A DNA stretch of 64,000 nucleotides from Hyphomicrobiales bacterium (GCA_900465675.1 UBJR01000008.1:184811-248810), one strand, 5' to 3'; counted from the first letter of the stretch, positions 25,191-34,078 are shown. Numbers and translations: made by a program. The notes: generated by a model from the letters alone, not told the origin.

Positions 25191-25835
25191 TCAGGCGCCC
25201 TGCGGCGCAGGCGCCAGGATGCCCTGCTCGACAGCCAGCGTGATCAGCCGCGCGCTGAGTTCGCCCAGCCTATCGGATGCCACGCCGATCGGCAGCATGC
25301 GCCGTTCGACGCTTGCTGCCGTCACTCCGGCCGAACCCCAGGTGCCGCCCTCGGTGAAGAAATTGTGTAGCAGCGGCTGCATCCGGTCCATGGCATTGGC
25401 AAAGCGCGACTCCGCCGTAGCCTTCGCCTCGAACTCGTCCCATAGCGCCCGGAATTCCTTCGCCTGATCCTCAGGCAGCAGCGCGAAGATCCGCTCGGCT
25501 GCCTTCAGCTCCCGATCCGCCTGACTGGCGGCAAGCACGGTGTCATAGGCGAATGTATCGCCGGCATCGATCTCGACGATATCGTGGATCAGCAGCATCT
25601 TCAGGACGCGCAGAAGCTCGACCTTCTCGCGCGAATGCTCCGAAAGCACCATCGCCATCAGCGCCAGCTGCCAGGTGTGCTCGGCATCATTCTCGACGCG
25701 CGAGCGATCCAGAAGCGGCGTCCTGCGTAGTACCGTCTTCAGCTTCTCGACCTCGAGAATGAAGGCCAGTTGCTCCATCAGCCGGCGATTGCCGAGAAAG
25801 CCTTCGAGATAATCGGCGGTGATCTGTTGGCGCAT
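25191..25835 (-). CDS. HD-domain hydrolase (YfbR-like)
   Basis: A 214-residue HD-superfamily phosphohydrolase. The metal-binding pattern is present: H of NDAEHTWQLALMAMVL, the H-D pair of MLLIHDIVEIDAGD and a downstream aspartate in FANAMDRMQPLLHNF. This arrangement is that of YfbR/YGK1-type 5'-deoxynucleotidases, which hydrolyse deoxynucleoside monophosphates. The ATG at 25835 is fixed by GAGGAG six bases upstream. It lies 98 bp upstream of the zwf copy on the same strand and may be independent. Divergent from a VOC-type gene at 25997. Confidence 0.87.
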   Translation of the reverse strand: MRQQITADYLEGFLGNRRLMEQLAFILEVEKLKTVLRRTPLLDRSRVENDAEHTWQLALMAMVLSEHSREKVELLRVLKMLLIHDIVEIDAGDTFAYDTVLAASQADRELKAAERIFALLPEDQAKEFRALWDEFEAKATAESRFANAMDRMQPLLHNFFTEGGTWGSAGVTAASVERRMLPIGVASDRLGELSARLITLAVEQGILAPAPQGA

Positions 25836-25996
25836 GTCAAACTCCTCATGCTGCGAGACGGCAAGGCGGGCGGGTGAGGCCGCCGGTGGCGTAGCATCGA
25901 ACCCCGGCAAGCGCCATATCGCGATGTCGGGACTGGAGAAATCCGCAGCGCTCCTTATGTCATTCCCGACGGCAACAAGCGGGGAGGAAACGCGAC

Positions 25997-26470
25997 ATGG
26001 CCAAGAACACCATCTGCCTCTGGTATAACGGCGACGCCGAGGAGGCCGCAGGCTTCTACGCCGCGACCTTTCCCGACAGCGCCGTCACGGCTGTCGTCCG
26101 GGCGCCAGGCGATTATCCCGATGGCAAGCAGGGCGATGTGCTGGTCGTCGAATTCACCGTTGCAGGCGTCGCCTGCATCGGCCTCAACGGCGGCCCGGCC
26201 TTTCCGCAGAGCGAAGCCTTTTCCTTCCAGATCGCGACCGAAACCCAGGAAGAAACCGACCGCTACTGGAACGCGATCGTCGGCAATGGCGGCAAGGAAA
26301 GCGAATGCGGCTGGTGCAAGGACAAGTGGGGCCTCTCCTGGCAGATCACCCCACGCGTGCTGAGCGAGGCTCTGAAAGCCTCTCCCGCCGAAGCCAAGCG
26401 CGCCTTCGACGCGATGATGACGATGCGGAAGATCGACATTGCGGCGATCGAGGCCGCGCGGCGGGGGTGA
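25997..26470 (+). CDS. VOC-family protein, PhnB/3-demethylubiquinone-methyltransferase-like fold
   Basis: A 157-residue protein of the PhnB-like VOC group (PF06983 style). It starts MAKNTICLWYNGDAEEAAGFYAATFPDSAVTAV, has the central DVLVVEFTVAGVACIGLNGGPAFPQSEAFSFQIATE and the characteristic CGWCKDKWGLSWQITPRVLSEAL end, with the conserved CGW-KD-GxSWQ signature. Despite database names, these proteins lack an S-adenosylmethionine-binding domain, and their reaction is generally unknown. GGGGAGG precedes the ATG. It is a single-gene unit just upstream of the ParDE pair. Confidence 0.88.
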   Translation: MAKNTICLWYNGDAEEAAGFYAATFPDSAVTAVVRAPGDYPDGKQGDVLVVEFTVAGVACIGLNGGPAFPQSEAFSFQIATETQEETDRYWNAIVGNGGKESECGWCKDKWGLSWQITPRVLSEALKASPAEAKRAFDAMMTMRKIDIAAIEAARRG

Positions 26471-26486
26471 AGGAATAGCAGCCTGT

Positions 26487-26515
26487 TTGAACAACCCACC
26501 GAACCTTGATATGAT
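26487..26515 (+). promoter_or_regulatory. Sigma-70-type promoter of parDE
   Basis: TTGAAC (26487-26492), a 17-bp spacer and TATGAT (26510-26515) form a near-consensus housekeeping promoter. The -10 hexamer lies inside the operator palindrome at 26504-26530, so bound antitoxin would exclude RNA polymerase. Confidence 0.7.
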
Positions 26516-26530
26516 TTAATCGTATCAAGG
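26504..26530. promoter_or_regulatory. ParD operator palindrome
   Basis: A 27-bp dyad centred on 26517 with 12 of 13 arm positions matched; the left arm is CCTTGATATGATT. It covers the -10 element on one side and the first bases of the parD Shine-Dalgarno on the other. This is the expected binding site for the ribbon-helix-helix antitoxin. Confidence 0.75.
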
Positions 26531-26538
26531 AGGCCGGG

Positions 26539-26829
26539 ATGCGGACCACGCAAGCATTGAGCATCACATTGCCGGTTGAAATGGCCCAGATGGTCAAGGA
26601 CAAAGTGTCATCCGGCGAGTATGCCAGCGAAAGCGAGGTCATTCGTGCCGGTCTGCGTGCCCTGAACGCCCAAAATGCCGCGATCGACAGATGGTTGCAG
26701 GAAGAGGTGCTGCCGGCGATCGATGCGCATGACGCCGATCCGGGCCACGCGATCCCCATCGCAGAGACGCGCAAGCGCCTTCAATCCTTCATGGACGCTG
26801 AACTTTCAGCCAAGCCCGCTGCCGAATGA
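26539..26829 (+). CDS. parD: Type II antitoxin, ParD family
   Basis: A 96-residue antitoxin with an N-terminal ribbon-helix-helix DNA-binding part: ALSITLPVEMAQMVKDKVSSGEYASESEVIRAGLRAL (residues 5-41), the standard ParD signature. The C-terminal half, rich in Asp/Ala with VLPAIDAHDADP, is the flexible toxin-neutralising tail. AAGGAGG lies five bases before the ATG. It overlaps parE by four bases (ATGA), giving coupled translation with antitoxin first. It probably represses its own promoter through the 27-bp palindrome just upstream. Confidence 0.93.
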   Translation: MRTTQALSITLPVEMAQMVKDKVSSGEYASESEVIRAGLRALNAQNAAIDRWLQEEVLPAIDAHDADPGHAIPIAETRKRLQSFMDAELSAKPAAE

Positions 26830-27143
26830 AATACAGGGTCGCTTTCGATCCACGGGCCGAAGCGGACTTGCAGCAGATCTATCTTTATCTGGCGTATTTG
26901 GCCGGTCACCGGATCGCCAGCGCTTACATCAATCAGATCATCGACTACTGCCAGGAATTCGAGACGTTTCCTGAGCGTGGCCGCCGTCTCGACCATATGA
27001 GGCCAGGTCTGCGCACAGTCGGTTTCAAAAGGAAGGCGACGATCGCCTTCCTTGTCCGGGCGGACAGCGTTACAATGCTGCGCATCTTCAATCACGGCAG
27101 AAATGCCGTACTGGATGATGATGGTGAACCGTCAGCGGGCTGA
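26826..27143 (+). CDS. parE: Type II toxin, RelE/ParE family
   Basis: A 105-residue ParE-type toxin; known ParE proteins poison DNA gyrase. The RelE/ParE fold is evident: YRVAFDPRAEADLQQIYLYLAYLAGHRIASAYINQIIDYCQEFETFPERGRRLDHMRPGLRTVGFKRKATIAFLV, then VTMLRIFNHGRN. The 'FPERGR' turn and the final beta strand with ILRIFHGRN-like ending are the family marks. Its ATG overlaps the parD stop. The pair looks intact and functional. Confidence 0.93.
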   Translation: MKYRVAFDPRAEADLQQIYLYLAYLAGHRIASAYINQIIDYCQEFETFPERGRRLDHMRPGLRTVGFKRKATIAFLVRADSVTMLRIFNHGRNAVLDDDGEPSAG

Positions 27144-27914
27144 TCAGCCCTTCACCGCCACCATGAAAATCCGCGGGAAGCGCAGCAGCACGCGGCCGTC
27201 GGCCATTTTCGGATGGGCCTTTTCGATGCGTTCCAGGTAATCGGCCAGAAACGCCTCGCGGTTCTCTTCGCCGGCTTGGGCGAGATAGGGCATCAGTCCG
27301 GTGCCCTTAAGCCATTCGACGATCGCAGCCGCATCCGCCATCGGGTGGTTGTAGATCGTGTGCCAGATATCGACGCGAGCAGCCTTGGCAGAAAGCCGGC
27401 TGTAATAGGTCGAAGCCGGCGGCAGCGGCTTGCGGCGCACGCTCTTCTTCTCGAAATTGGCCTTCCACGGCCCGGCATGGGCGGTGTCCTCCATCGCCAG
27501 ATGCGTCGGCTCGGAGAGATTGTCGGGCATCTGCACGGCCAGCACGCCGCCCGGCGCCAATCCGTCCATCAGCCGGTCGAAGATGTCGAGATGATCGGGC
27601 AGCCATTGGAAGACGGCATTGGCAAACAGCAGGTCGGTCTCGCCCGAAGGCTGCCAGGTGGACAGATCGGCCTTTTCAAAGTGCGTCTGCGGCAAGCGCT
27701 TGCGCGCCGCCTCCAGCATGTTGTCGTCGCTGTCGAGACCGGAGACGTTGTTCGCACCATAACGATCGACGATCAGTTCGGTGGAATTGCCGGGTCCGCA
27801 GCCGAGGTCGATGGCGTTTTTGACGGATGCCAGCGGCACCTGCGCCAGGAGATCGCGCGCCGGGCGCGTCCGTTCATCCTCGAATTTGACGTATTGGATG
27901 GCAGACCATGCCAT
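27144..27914 (-). CDS. tam: Trans-aconitate 2-methyltransferase
   Basis: A 256-residue SAM-dependent methyltransferase that methyl-esterifies trans-aconitate, a toxic isomer formed from cis-aconitate. The SAM-binding motif I is [20 protein letters not shown], motif post-[20 protein letters not shown] and the family-typical [12 protein letters not shown] follow. The start [23 protein letters not shown] is exactly the Tam N-terminus. The ATG at 27914 has AGGAGG seven bases upstream, so an upstream extension is rejected. The gene ends immediately after parE on the opposite strand. Monocistronic by position. Confidence 0.93.
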   Translation of the reverse strand: MAWSAIQYVKFEDERTRPARDLLAQVPLASVKNAIDLGCGPGNSTELIVDRYGANNVSGLDSDDNMLEAARKRLPQTHFEKADLSTWQPSGETDLLFANAVFQWLPDHLDIFDRLMDGLAPGGVLAVQMPDNLSEPTHLAMEDTAHAGPWKANFEKKSVRRKPLPPASTYYSRLSAKAARVDIWHTIYNHPMADAAAIVEWLKGTGLMPYLAQAGEENREAFLADYLERIEKAHPKMADGRVLLRFPRIFMVAVKG

Positions 27915-28040
27915 GGCGGAACCTCCTGCTGATATGTCTTTGCGCGGAGCGCCGATCAGTGCGCCGCGGGCCATCTCTATCAGCAATCCGGAGCCGCTTA
28001 TACGCGCGCTGCGATGACAAACCAGTGAACATCAGTCAAA

Positions 28041-28065
28041 AAAGGCGCCCTTTACCGGCGCCTTT
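28041..28065 (-). terminator. Rho-independent terminator of the cupin gene
   Basis: On the minus strand AAAGGCGCC and GGCGCCTTT pair perfectly (9 bp, 7-base loop) and are followed by TTTG. It lies nine bases beyond the cupin gene stop at 28074 and separates it from tam. Confidence 0.85.
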
Positions 28066-28073
28066 CGAGATGC

Positions 28074-28523
28074 TCAGGCAGCCCGAATCCGCGTGCTTCC
28101 GCTATTGGCTGCCGCACCCATCCGCTGTGCTGCCACCGGTGAGCCGGAGGCTTCCGCCGGAGCCGCAAGCTGGCCTGCCGCATCGCTGTCGATGATCGCC
28201 GAAAACGCCGCTGCCGTGGCCCCGTCGTTGCAATAGCCATGCGCCTGGCCGGCCGAAATATGAAGGATGTCGCCTGCAGAAACCGCGATCTCCTCGCGGC
28301 CCTGATCCGTCATCCGCCAGACCGTCAACCGGCCTTCGATGATGCGCAGCACCTGTTCGCTGCCGATCGTTTGCGCGGTGCCGGAAACACCGGCGGGCAC
28401 GCTGACATCGACGATGCTCAGCCATGCGCCCTGCAGGCGCACCGTGCGTTCGATGCGCTCGGCAGCGACGAAAAACACCTTGGAGCCCGTCTGAGCAAAG
28501 GTTTTGACACTGGAGTTGGACAT
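28074..28523 (-). CDS. Cupin-domain protein
   Basis: A 149-residue protein with one cupin barrel: WLSIVDVSVPAGVSGTAQTIGSEQVLRIIEGRLTVWRMTDQGREEIAVSAGDILHISAGQAHGYCNDGATAAAFSAII. The first motif lacks the usual paired histidines, and only one (GQAHGY) is present in motif 2, so metal binding is doubtful. A proline/alanine-rich tail follows. The ATG at 28523 is preferred (AGGG upstream) over one five codons earlier. It lies 36 bp after the isochorismatase-type hydrolase on the same strand, so the two form an operon divergent from a LysR regulator. Confidence 0.82.
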   Translation of the reverse strand: MSNSSVKTFAQTGSKVFFVAAERIERTVRLQGAWLSIVDVSVPAGVSGTAQTIGSEQVLRIIEGRLTVWRMTDQGREEIAVSAGDILHISAGQAHGYCNDGATAAAFSAIIDSDAAGQLAAPAEASGSPVAAQRMGAAANSGSTRIRAA

Positions 28524-28559
28524 TAACGTCCCTTTCATTCTTTTTCTTGCGGCAGCCCG

Positions 28560-29186
28560 TTAGACCTTCGCAGCCGGTTTGGCAACCTCCGAGATGTCGC
28601 GGACAACAGTCGCGAAGCGATCGGCGATCTCTGCCAGCGCTGTGCGCTGCACCGTTTCGGCCGGGATGACGCCGCCCAGCGAATCCGGCAGATCGCGGGT
28701 CGCCGTGGCCGATGCGACGACGGTCGCCTGCAGCCCGAGGTCGAGGGCAGCCCGTGCGGTGGCCCCGATGCACATATGCGTCATGAAGCCCACGAGGATC
28801 AGTTCCGTTCGGCCGGTATCCCCAGCAATCGCGGCTAGGGTCGCCTGGAGTTCGGTTCCGGCAAAGGCGTTGGGCAGCGTCTTCGAAATGATCGGCTCAC
28901 CGTCGGCAGGCGTCAGCGCAGACATGATGCCGGCGCCATGCGAACCGGCTGCAAACAGCCAGCTGTCGGCTCCTGACAGGTGGACGACATGAACAACCGG
29001 AACACCGTCAGCGCGGGCCTTGCCAAGCAGGCTCTGGATTTCCTTGGCGGCCCCGGCGACGCCTGAAAGCGGCAGGCTGCCGTCTGCATAGTCATTTTGC
29101 GCATCGATGATGACGAGAACTGCTTTCGTCCAGTCGGCCGCTTTCGCGGTGACGCCGGAGCGCTGAAGAAGGGTGAAGGGAGCCAT
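28560..29186 (-). CDS. Isochorismatase-family cysteine hydrolase
   Basis: A 208-residue hydrolase of the isochorismatase/nicotinamidase superfamily. The catalytic triad is readable as D28 (VIIDAQNDYADG), K102 (IISKTLPNAF) and C139 (GFMTHMCIGATAR). The cis-peptide block VGFMTHMC is typical. Members hydrolyse amides, ureides or isochorismate; the substrate here is not evident. The ATG at 29186 has AGGAG eight bases upstream; the longer frame is rejected. It is followed by a cupin gene (36 bp) and is divergent from a LysR regulator starting at 29264, which probably controls the pair. Confidence 0.9.
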   Translation of the reverse strand: MAPFTLLQRSGVTAKAADWTKAVLVIIDAQNDYADGSLPLSGVAGAAKEIQSLLGKARADGVPVVHVVHLSGADSWLFAAGSHGAGIMSALTPADGEPIISKTLPNAFAGTELQATLAAIAGDTGRTELILVGFMTHMCIGATARAALDLGLQATVVASATATRDLPDSLGGVIPAETVQRTALAEIADRFATVVRDISEVAKPAAKV

Positions 29187-29240
29187 GCGTTCATCTCCTG
29201 TTTTACAGATGGAGAATGATGTAACGCCTTTCCGTGTGAC

Positions 29241-29250
29241 CGAATATTCG
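29241..29250. promoter_or_regulatory. CGAATATTCG palindrome, candidate LysR site
   Basis: A perfect 10-bp palindrome followed after four bases by TTATTCGC, a second half-site. It lies between the divergent isochorismatase (29186) and LysR (29264) starts, only 13 bp before the regulator's ATG, and contains T-rich halves of LysR-box style. Confidence 0.45.
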
Positions 29251-29263
29251 CTAATTATTCGCA

Positions 29264-30148
29264 ATGGCTGAGCAAAAACGCACAGATATCGATTGGGAAG
29301 ATCTCCGCTTCTTCTCGGCGCTCGCCAGGCATCGCAGCCTGTCGGCGGCGGCCCGCGCATTGAAGGTCAACCATGCCACCGTTGCGCGCCGGATATCCGC
29401 GCTCGAGTTGAGCCTCGGCGCGCAGCTCTTCGAACGCCGCCCCGATGGATATGTGCTGACGGCGCAGGGGCAATCGATATCGGCAGAGACTGCGGCGATG
29501 GCGTCGGCAGCCTCTGCGATCCGTGACCGAGTCGTCTCGCCGGAGGGGCCGGGCGGACGCGTACGGCTGACGACCATCCGTTCGGTTGCCGATCTGCTTC
29601 TCGCGCCAAATCTCGGCCAGATCCTTGATGGACTTCCGGGCATCGAGCTCGAAATCCTGACGGATGTTCGCGTCCACAGCCTTGCACATCGCGAGGCCGA
29701 TATCGCGTTGCGTCTCGGCCGCCCGAAGGACAGCGACCTGACCGGCAAGCGCGTTGCCACCATCACGCACGGCTTCTACGCCAGTGCGGCGATGGCTGCC
29801 CGCTGGCGGGCAGGCGAGGCCGTGCCCTTGATCGGCTTCGATCTCGACAGCGAGCAGTTGATCGCCGAGGCGAGATGGCTCGAAACGCACTATGCGCATC
29901 ATTCCTATTCGGTGCGCTCCGGCAGCACCATCACGCAGGCGGTTGCCGCCGCAAACGGCATGGGCGTCGTCATGCTGCAACGCTTTCAGGCGAGGGAATA
30001 TCCGTCGCTCGTCGAGATTGATTTCGGCGCTGTCATGCCGGGCCGCGAGCTCTGGATGCTGGCGCCATCGGGCCTCATGGGCGTGCCAAGGGTCAGCGCC
30101 GTCTGGGAGCGTCTGGCCATCCTGTTTGCGGGCCTTGGCGATCTCTAG
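29264..30148 (+). CDS. LysR-family transcriptional regulator
   Basis: A 294-residue LysR regulator. Its winged helix is WEDLRFFSALARHRSLSAAARALKVNHATVARRISALELSLGAQLFERRPDGYVLTAQG (residues 11-69), with the 'NHATVARRI' recognition helix of the branch that often regulates neighbouring oxidoreductases and hydrolases. The effector domain follows to the end. No Shine-Dalgarno precedes the ATG (TTATTCGCA), so a leaderless or weakly translated message is possible. It is divergent from the isochorismatase/cupin unit. Its last four bases overlap the convergent patatin gene's stop. Confidence 0.92.
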   Translation: MAEQKRTDIDWEDLRFFSALARHRSLSAAARALKVNHATVARRISALELSLGAQLFERRPDGYVLTAQGQSISAETAAMASAASAIRDRVVSPEGPGGRVRLTTIRSVADLLLAPNLGQILDGLPGIELEILTDVRVHSLAHREADIALRLGRPKDSDLTGKRVATITHGFYASAAMAARWRAGEAVPLIGFDLDSEQLIAEARWLETHYAHHSYSVRSGSTITQAVAAANGMGVVMLQRFQAREYPSLVEIDFGAVMPGRELWMLAPSGLMGVPRVSAVWERLAILFAGLGDL

Positions 30149-31212
30149 CGCTTCTTCTCCGCCTTGATCCGCTTCACCACCATATCCAGCACGGCGCTGT
30201 TGCCGGTGATGAACCGCTCGGCCACGACCTTCAGCTGCTCGATATTCGTCGTGCTGGCATCGTCCAGATCGTCGTTGGCGCCCTGAAGCGCGCCGTCGAT
30301 GCGGAAATAGGCAAGGGTCTCGGGCTTGGCAAAGCTCATGTCGGTCGAGCCTTCGGCATTCAGCCTGGCGCCCTTGGGGTTCAGCAGCTTGTTCGCCTGA
30401 TAGGCCGCCGTGCTTGCCTGTCCCTGCATCAGCACGGAGATGAGCGGCGTGCCGTTCTGCGGGTTGATCCAGCCGAAGGCACCCCAGTTCTTGGCCTGCT
30501 GATAGGGGATCTTGCGGTTCTGCCGCCCGGTGCCGAGCGACAGCACGACGAAGCTGTCATCCGCCGCCTGCCAGAGTTTTCGCGCTTCGACATAGGCTGC
30601 CAGCACCGGATCGTTGGCAAACACGCCGCCATCGATCAGCGGGATCTTTCTTTGCGCGTCGCCGGCCGGCTTGCCGAGGTTCTCGACCAGCGCCGGCTCG
30701 AAATAGGTGGGTGCGGCAGAGGAGCCGCGCGCCGCTTCCCAGAAACGGAACTTGGCGTTCTCCATATCGCAATTGGTCATGAACACGGCTTCGCGCTGGT
30801 GAATGTCATAGCCGGTGATCAGCACCTTCGTCAGTCCGTCGGCAATCAGCGTGTTGGCCCCGAGACGGGCCTGGAGCTTCTCCTCCAGCGCCGTCGCATC
30901 GTAGCGCTCCTCCTGCCATCCGCCGATATTGAGGATGCGGGCGATGATTTTGGAATAGAAGATATCCTGGCCTTCGTCGGCATAGAGCTTGACGAGATCG
31001 GCAGGCGTGCAGGCGGCGATCTTCTTGTTCTTCGGGTTCGGGCAGGTCAGCCCGGCGGCGATGATGGCGCCGGTCGAGGTACCGCCGATCAGGTCAAAGG
31101 CCTCATGCATGGCCAGGTCCTTCAGGCGCTTGGCAAGCTCGGCGATCACAAGTGCAGGAATGAGGCCGCGGATGCCGCCCCCATCGATCGATAGAATAAA
31201 ACGAACCGTCAT
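30145..31212 (-). CDS. Patatin-like phospholipase
   Basis: A 355-residue patatin-fold lipid acyl hydrolase. The oxyanion-hole glycines are in SIDGGGIRGLIPALVI (residues 8-23), the nucleophile S46 is in GGTSTGAIIAAG, and the partner aspartate is in LIDGGVFANDPVLAA. This Ser-Asp dyad cleaves phospholipid acyl chains. GGAGGGG precedes the ATG. Some close relatives (CapV) are effectors of CBASS anti-phage systems, but no nucleotidyltransferase gene is nearby, so a free-standing phospholipase is more likely. The upstream gap 31213-31339 is AT-rich and contains a TATAAT on the coding strand. Confidence 0.9.
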   Translation of the reverse strand: MTVRFILSIDGGGIRGLIPALVIAELAKRLKDLAMHEAFDLIGGTSTGAIIAAGLTCPNPKNKKIAACTPADLVKLYADEGQDIFYSKIIARILNIGGWQEERYDATALEEKLQARLGANTLIADGLTKVLITGYDIHQREAVFMTNCDMENAKFRFWEAARGSSAAPTYFEPALVENLGKPAGDAQRKIPLIDGGVFANDPVLAAYVEARKLWQAADDSFVVLSLGTGRQNRKIPYQQAKNWGAFGWINPQNGTPLISVLMQGQASTAAYQANKLLNPKGARLNAEGSTDMSFAKPETLAYFRIDGALQGANDDLDDASTTNIEQLKVVAERFITGNSAVLDMVVKRIKAEKKR

Positions 31213-31339
31213 GTTCCCCTCCGCTCCGAAATCATTCCGGGCGGCAGGGATTATGCTTCATGTATTATAAATTGCAACTCGAATAAATACACCAATAAAT
31301 AGTTAACGATTGCGCTTCGACTGTGCCGTTGCGGCACGC

Positions 31340-32380
31340 CTAGAATTGCGTGATCACGCTGATACCGAGCCCCTCAGATCGTTCCATCGCGGTAAGGGCG
31401 GGCACGGCATCGGCGAGGCTGATCCGCTTGCCGATAAGCTTCTGCGGCGCGATCTTGCCGGCCGAAAGCATCGCCAGCATCGCGTCATAGCGCCAGGCCT
31501 GCATGCCGTGGCTGCCGTAGATCTCCAGCTCGTGGCCGATCACCTGCGCCATCGGGATCTGAGGCGTCGAGTGATCGCCGAGCATCAGGCCGATCTGCAC
31601 ATGCCGTCCGCGGCGCCGCAGGTTCTTGATCGAGTTGAAGCAGGTGACGGGGTGGCCGAGCGCATCGATGGAGACATGCGCGCCGCCCTTGGTGATCTCG
31701 CGCACCGCCTCGGGCACGTCGCCCACCGTGGCCGCATTGATCGTCGCCACCGCGCCGCATTCGCGCGCAAAGGCGAGCTTCTCGTCGGAGATATCGATAG
31801 CGATCGGATTGGCGCCGAGGGCCGCCGCGATCATGATCGCCGAAAGGCCGACGCCGCCGCAGCCGTGGATCGCGATCCACTCGCCGGGTCCGGTGCGGGC
31901 CTGATCGGCCACGGCCCGGAACGAGGTGGCGAAGCGGCAGCCGAGGCTGGCGGCCGTCGCATCGTCGATCGTTTCAGGCAGATGCACGAGGTTGGTCTCG
32001 GCATAGTCGATCGCCACATATTCGGCGAACGAGCCCCAATGGGTGAAACCCGGCTGGAACTGGTTCGGGCAGACCTGCTGGTTGCCGGAATGGCACTCGC
32101 CGCAATGGCCGCAGCCCGAGACGAAGGGCACGGTCACCCGGTCGCCGACCTTGAAACGCATCACGCCCTTGCCTGTGGCGACGATCTTGCCGGCCAGCTC
32201 GTGGCCCGGCACATGCGGCAGGCGGATATCGGGGTCGTGCCCCATCCACCCATGCCAGTCGCTGCGGCAAAGCCCGGTGGCGCCGACGGCGATGACGACG
32301 CCGTCTTCCGAGGGTGAGGGATCGGCCACGGTCCGGATCTCCGGCAGCTTGCCGAAGGCGTCGTAATACATGGCTTTCAT
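31340..32380 (-). CDS. Zinc-dependent alcohol dehydrogenase (MDR family)
   Basis: A 346-residue medium-chain dehydrogenase. Catalytic-zinc ligands are C38 (GLCRSDWH) and H60-E61 (GHELAG). The structural-zinc lobe has C90, C93, C96 and C104 ([17 protein letters not shown]). The Rossmann motif [17 protein letters not shown] followed by [10 protein letters not shown] indicates NAD(H) preference, because an aspartate follows the second strand. GGAG precedes the ATG. It is a single gene facing the branched-chain aminotransferase region. The alcohol substrate is unknown. Confidence 0.93.
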   Translation of the reverse strand: MKAMYYDAFGKLPEIRTVADPSPSEDGVVIAVGATGLCRSDWHGWMGHDPDIRLPHVPGHELAGKIVATGKGVMRFKVGDRVTVPFVSGCGHCGECHSGNQQVCPNQFQPGFTHWGSFAEYVAIDYAETNLVHLPETIDDATAASLGCRFATSFRAVADQARTGPGEWIAIHGCGGVGLSAIMIAAALGANPIAIDISDEKLAFARECGAVATINAATVGDVPEAVREITKGGAHVSIDALGHPVTCFNSIKNLRRRGRHVQIGLMLGDHSTPQIPMAQVIGHELEIYGSHGMQAWRYDAMLAMLSAGKIAPQKLIGKRISLADAVPALTAMERSEGLGISVITQF

Positions 32381-32610
32381 AGTGCTCTCCCGCGTTCGAA
32401 TCCGGCCCTATGATGGCACGGCGCGCGCCTCGCTTTCCATCATTTTTGCTGATCGATCCATCGCATCGGCGTGAAGGGCGAAGACGGAATGTTGCGGCGG
32501 GCAAAGCGCATGCGCCATTTTCTTGCGTCCGCTTTTTGAGCGATAGTTTCTCCTTGACCCCGCCAGTTTGGAAGGATTTTGCTTCTGCAACTTGTTTGAG
32601 GAGAAGAAAA

Positions 32611-33498
32611 ATGGCCGTCAACACAGCGCCCCGTTCCACCACCTGGACCTATGTCGATGGCGAGTGGCTGACCGGAAATCCGCCGCTGATCGGCCCGACC
32701 TCGCATGCCATGTGGCTCGGCTCCACCGTCTTCGACGGCGCCCGCTGGTTTGATGGCATCGCGCCTGATCTCGACCAGCACTGCCAGCGCATCAACCGCT
32801 CGGCCGTCAACATGGGCCTGAAGCCGACCAAGACGCCCGAGGAAATCGAGGCGCTCGCCTGGGAGGGCATCAAGAAGTTCGACGGCAAGACGCCGATCTA
32901 TATCAAGCCGATGTACTGGGCCGAGCATGGTGCGCCCTTCAGCGTCGTCACCGCCGATCCGGAATCGACCCGTTTCGTGCTCTGCCTCTTCGAAGCGCCG
33001 ATGGGCGGCCATGGCGGCTCGTCGATCACGGTCTCGCCCTTCCGCCGCCCGACACCGGAGACGGCGATGACCGAGGCCAAGGCGGGCTCGCTCTACCCGA
33101 ATTCCGGCCGCGCCATCGCCGAAGCCCGCTCGCGCGGCTTCGACAACGCGCTGATGCGCGATACAAACGGCAATGTCGTCGAGACGGCTTCCTCGAACGT
33201 CTTCATGGTCAAGGATGGCGTGGTGTTCACCCCGGTCGCCAACCGCACCTTCCTCGCCGGTATCACCCGCGCCCGCGTCATCGGCCTGCTCCGCCAGGCG
33301 GGTTTCGATGTCCGCGAGACAACGCTCTCGGTCGAAGACTTCATGAATGCCGACGAGATATTCACCTCGGGCAACTACTCCAAGGTCGTCGGCGTCGTCA
33401 GGCTCGATGGCCGTGATTTTCAGGAAGGCCCGGTCACGCGCAAGGCGCTGGAGCTGTATATGAACTGGGCTTATGGGCGGACGGCGAGCGGGGAGTAA
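32611..33498 (+). CDS. Branched-chain amino acid aminotransferase (class IV PLP)
   Basis: A 295-residue fold-type IV aminotransferase interconverting branched-chain amino acids and their keto acids. The PLP lysine is probably K157 in AMTEAKAGSLYPNSGRA. The substrate-loop and cofactor blocks are GSTVFDGARWFDG, ALMRDTNGNVVETASSNVFMVKDGVVFTP and TFLAGITRARVIGLLRQAG. I start at ATG 32611 (GAGGAGAAGAAAA upstream); the frame is open 67 codons further but without coding character. The shortish length and 'VNTAPRSTTWTYVDGEWL' opening match the rhizobial paralogue group, which could also act on D-amino or aromatic substrates. Single-gene unit. Confidence 0.88.
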   Translation: MAVNTAPRSTTWTYVDGEWLTGNPPLIGPTSHAMWLGSTVFDGARWFDGIAPDLDQHCQRINRSAVNMGLKPTKTPEEIEALAWEGIKKFDGKTPIYIKPMYWAEHGAPFSVVTADPESTRFVLCLFEAPMGGHGGSSITVSPFRRPTPETAMTEAKAGSLYPNSGRAIAEARSRGFDNALMRDTNGNVVETASSNVFMVKDGVVFTPVANRTFLAGITRARVIGLLRQAGFDVRETTLSVEDFMNADEIFTSGNYSKVVGVVRLDGRDFQEGPVTRKALELYMNWAYGRTASGE

Positions 33499-33526
33499 CG
33501 CCCGCTCCACCCTCAACGGCGCGCAG

Positions 33527-34078
33527 TCACACCGTCAGCATCCGCGCACGCTCATCCTGCGTGATTCCATAATCCTTGCAGGGCAGGCCGTCCGAAACCT
33601 CGTCACTGAGAAACGTCATCCCGAGCTTTTCGGCCACCTTGATCGACGCATCGTTGCCCGCGAAGATGTTGGCGACGATGCGTGGCAGGTTCAGCGTTTC
33701 GAAGCCGTGATCGAGCACCGGGCGGGCGGCTTCCGTCGCGTAGCCCTGGCCCCAGGCGTGGCGGTTCAGCCGCCAGCCGATTTCGATGTCGGGGCCGATC
33801 GTGTCGTAGGGGATCAGCATCACCCAGCCGAGAAACTGCTTCGGAGCGGTCTTGGCAAAGATCGACCAGTAGCCGAGGCCTTCGCCGAAATCGCTTTCCA
33901 TGCGGTTGATGACGAAGCGCCTGTGCGCGTCCGGATCGGCCCAGGGGCCGGGGATATAGCGCGTCACCTCGGGGTCGCGGTCCATCGCCATACAGTCATC
34001 GAGATCGGCCAGCGTCCGCGGACGCAAAATGAGACGGTCGGTGACGAATATCTGCTGCAAGCGCTTCTCCCGTTGCAT
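33527..34078 (-). CDS. GNAT-family N-acetyltransferase (RimJ/RimL type)
   Basis: A 183-residue acetyl-CoA-dependent acyltransferase. It opens IFVTDRLILRPRTLADLDDCMAMDRDPEVTRYIPGPW, has the pyrophosphate-binding segment GWRLNRHAWGQGYATEAARPVLDHGFETLNLPRIVANIFAGNDASIKVAEKLGM, and so belongs to the RimJ/RimL-like GNAT group that acetylates protein N-termini or small amines. The Q/R-x-x-G-x-A signature is GQGYATEA. It is convergent with the aminotransferase and downstream of an MFS gene on the same strand (52 bp). The acceptor is unknown. Confidence 0.9.
   Translation of the reverse strand: MQREKRLQQIFVTDRLILRPRTLADLDDCMAMDRDPEVTRYIPGPWADPDAHRRFVINRMESDFGEGLGYWSIFAKTAPKQFLGWVMLIPYDTIGPDIEIGWRLNRHAWGQGYATEAARPVLDHGFETLNLPRIVANIFAGNDASIKVAEKLGMTFLSDEVSDGLPCKDYGITQDERARMLTV

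Noticed and set aside
30145..31212. Patatin gene as the effector of a CBASS anti-phage system
   Set aside because: No cyclic-nucleotide synthase, E1/E2 or JAB gene nearby; neighbours are a LysR regulator and an alcohol dehydrogenase.
32410..32610. Longer N-terminus for the branched-chain aminotransferase
   Set aside because: The upstream 67 codons lack a ribosome-binding site and family similarity; GAGGAG precedes the ATG at 32611.
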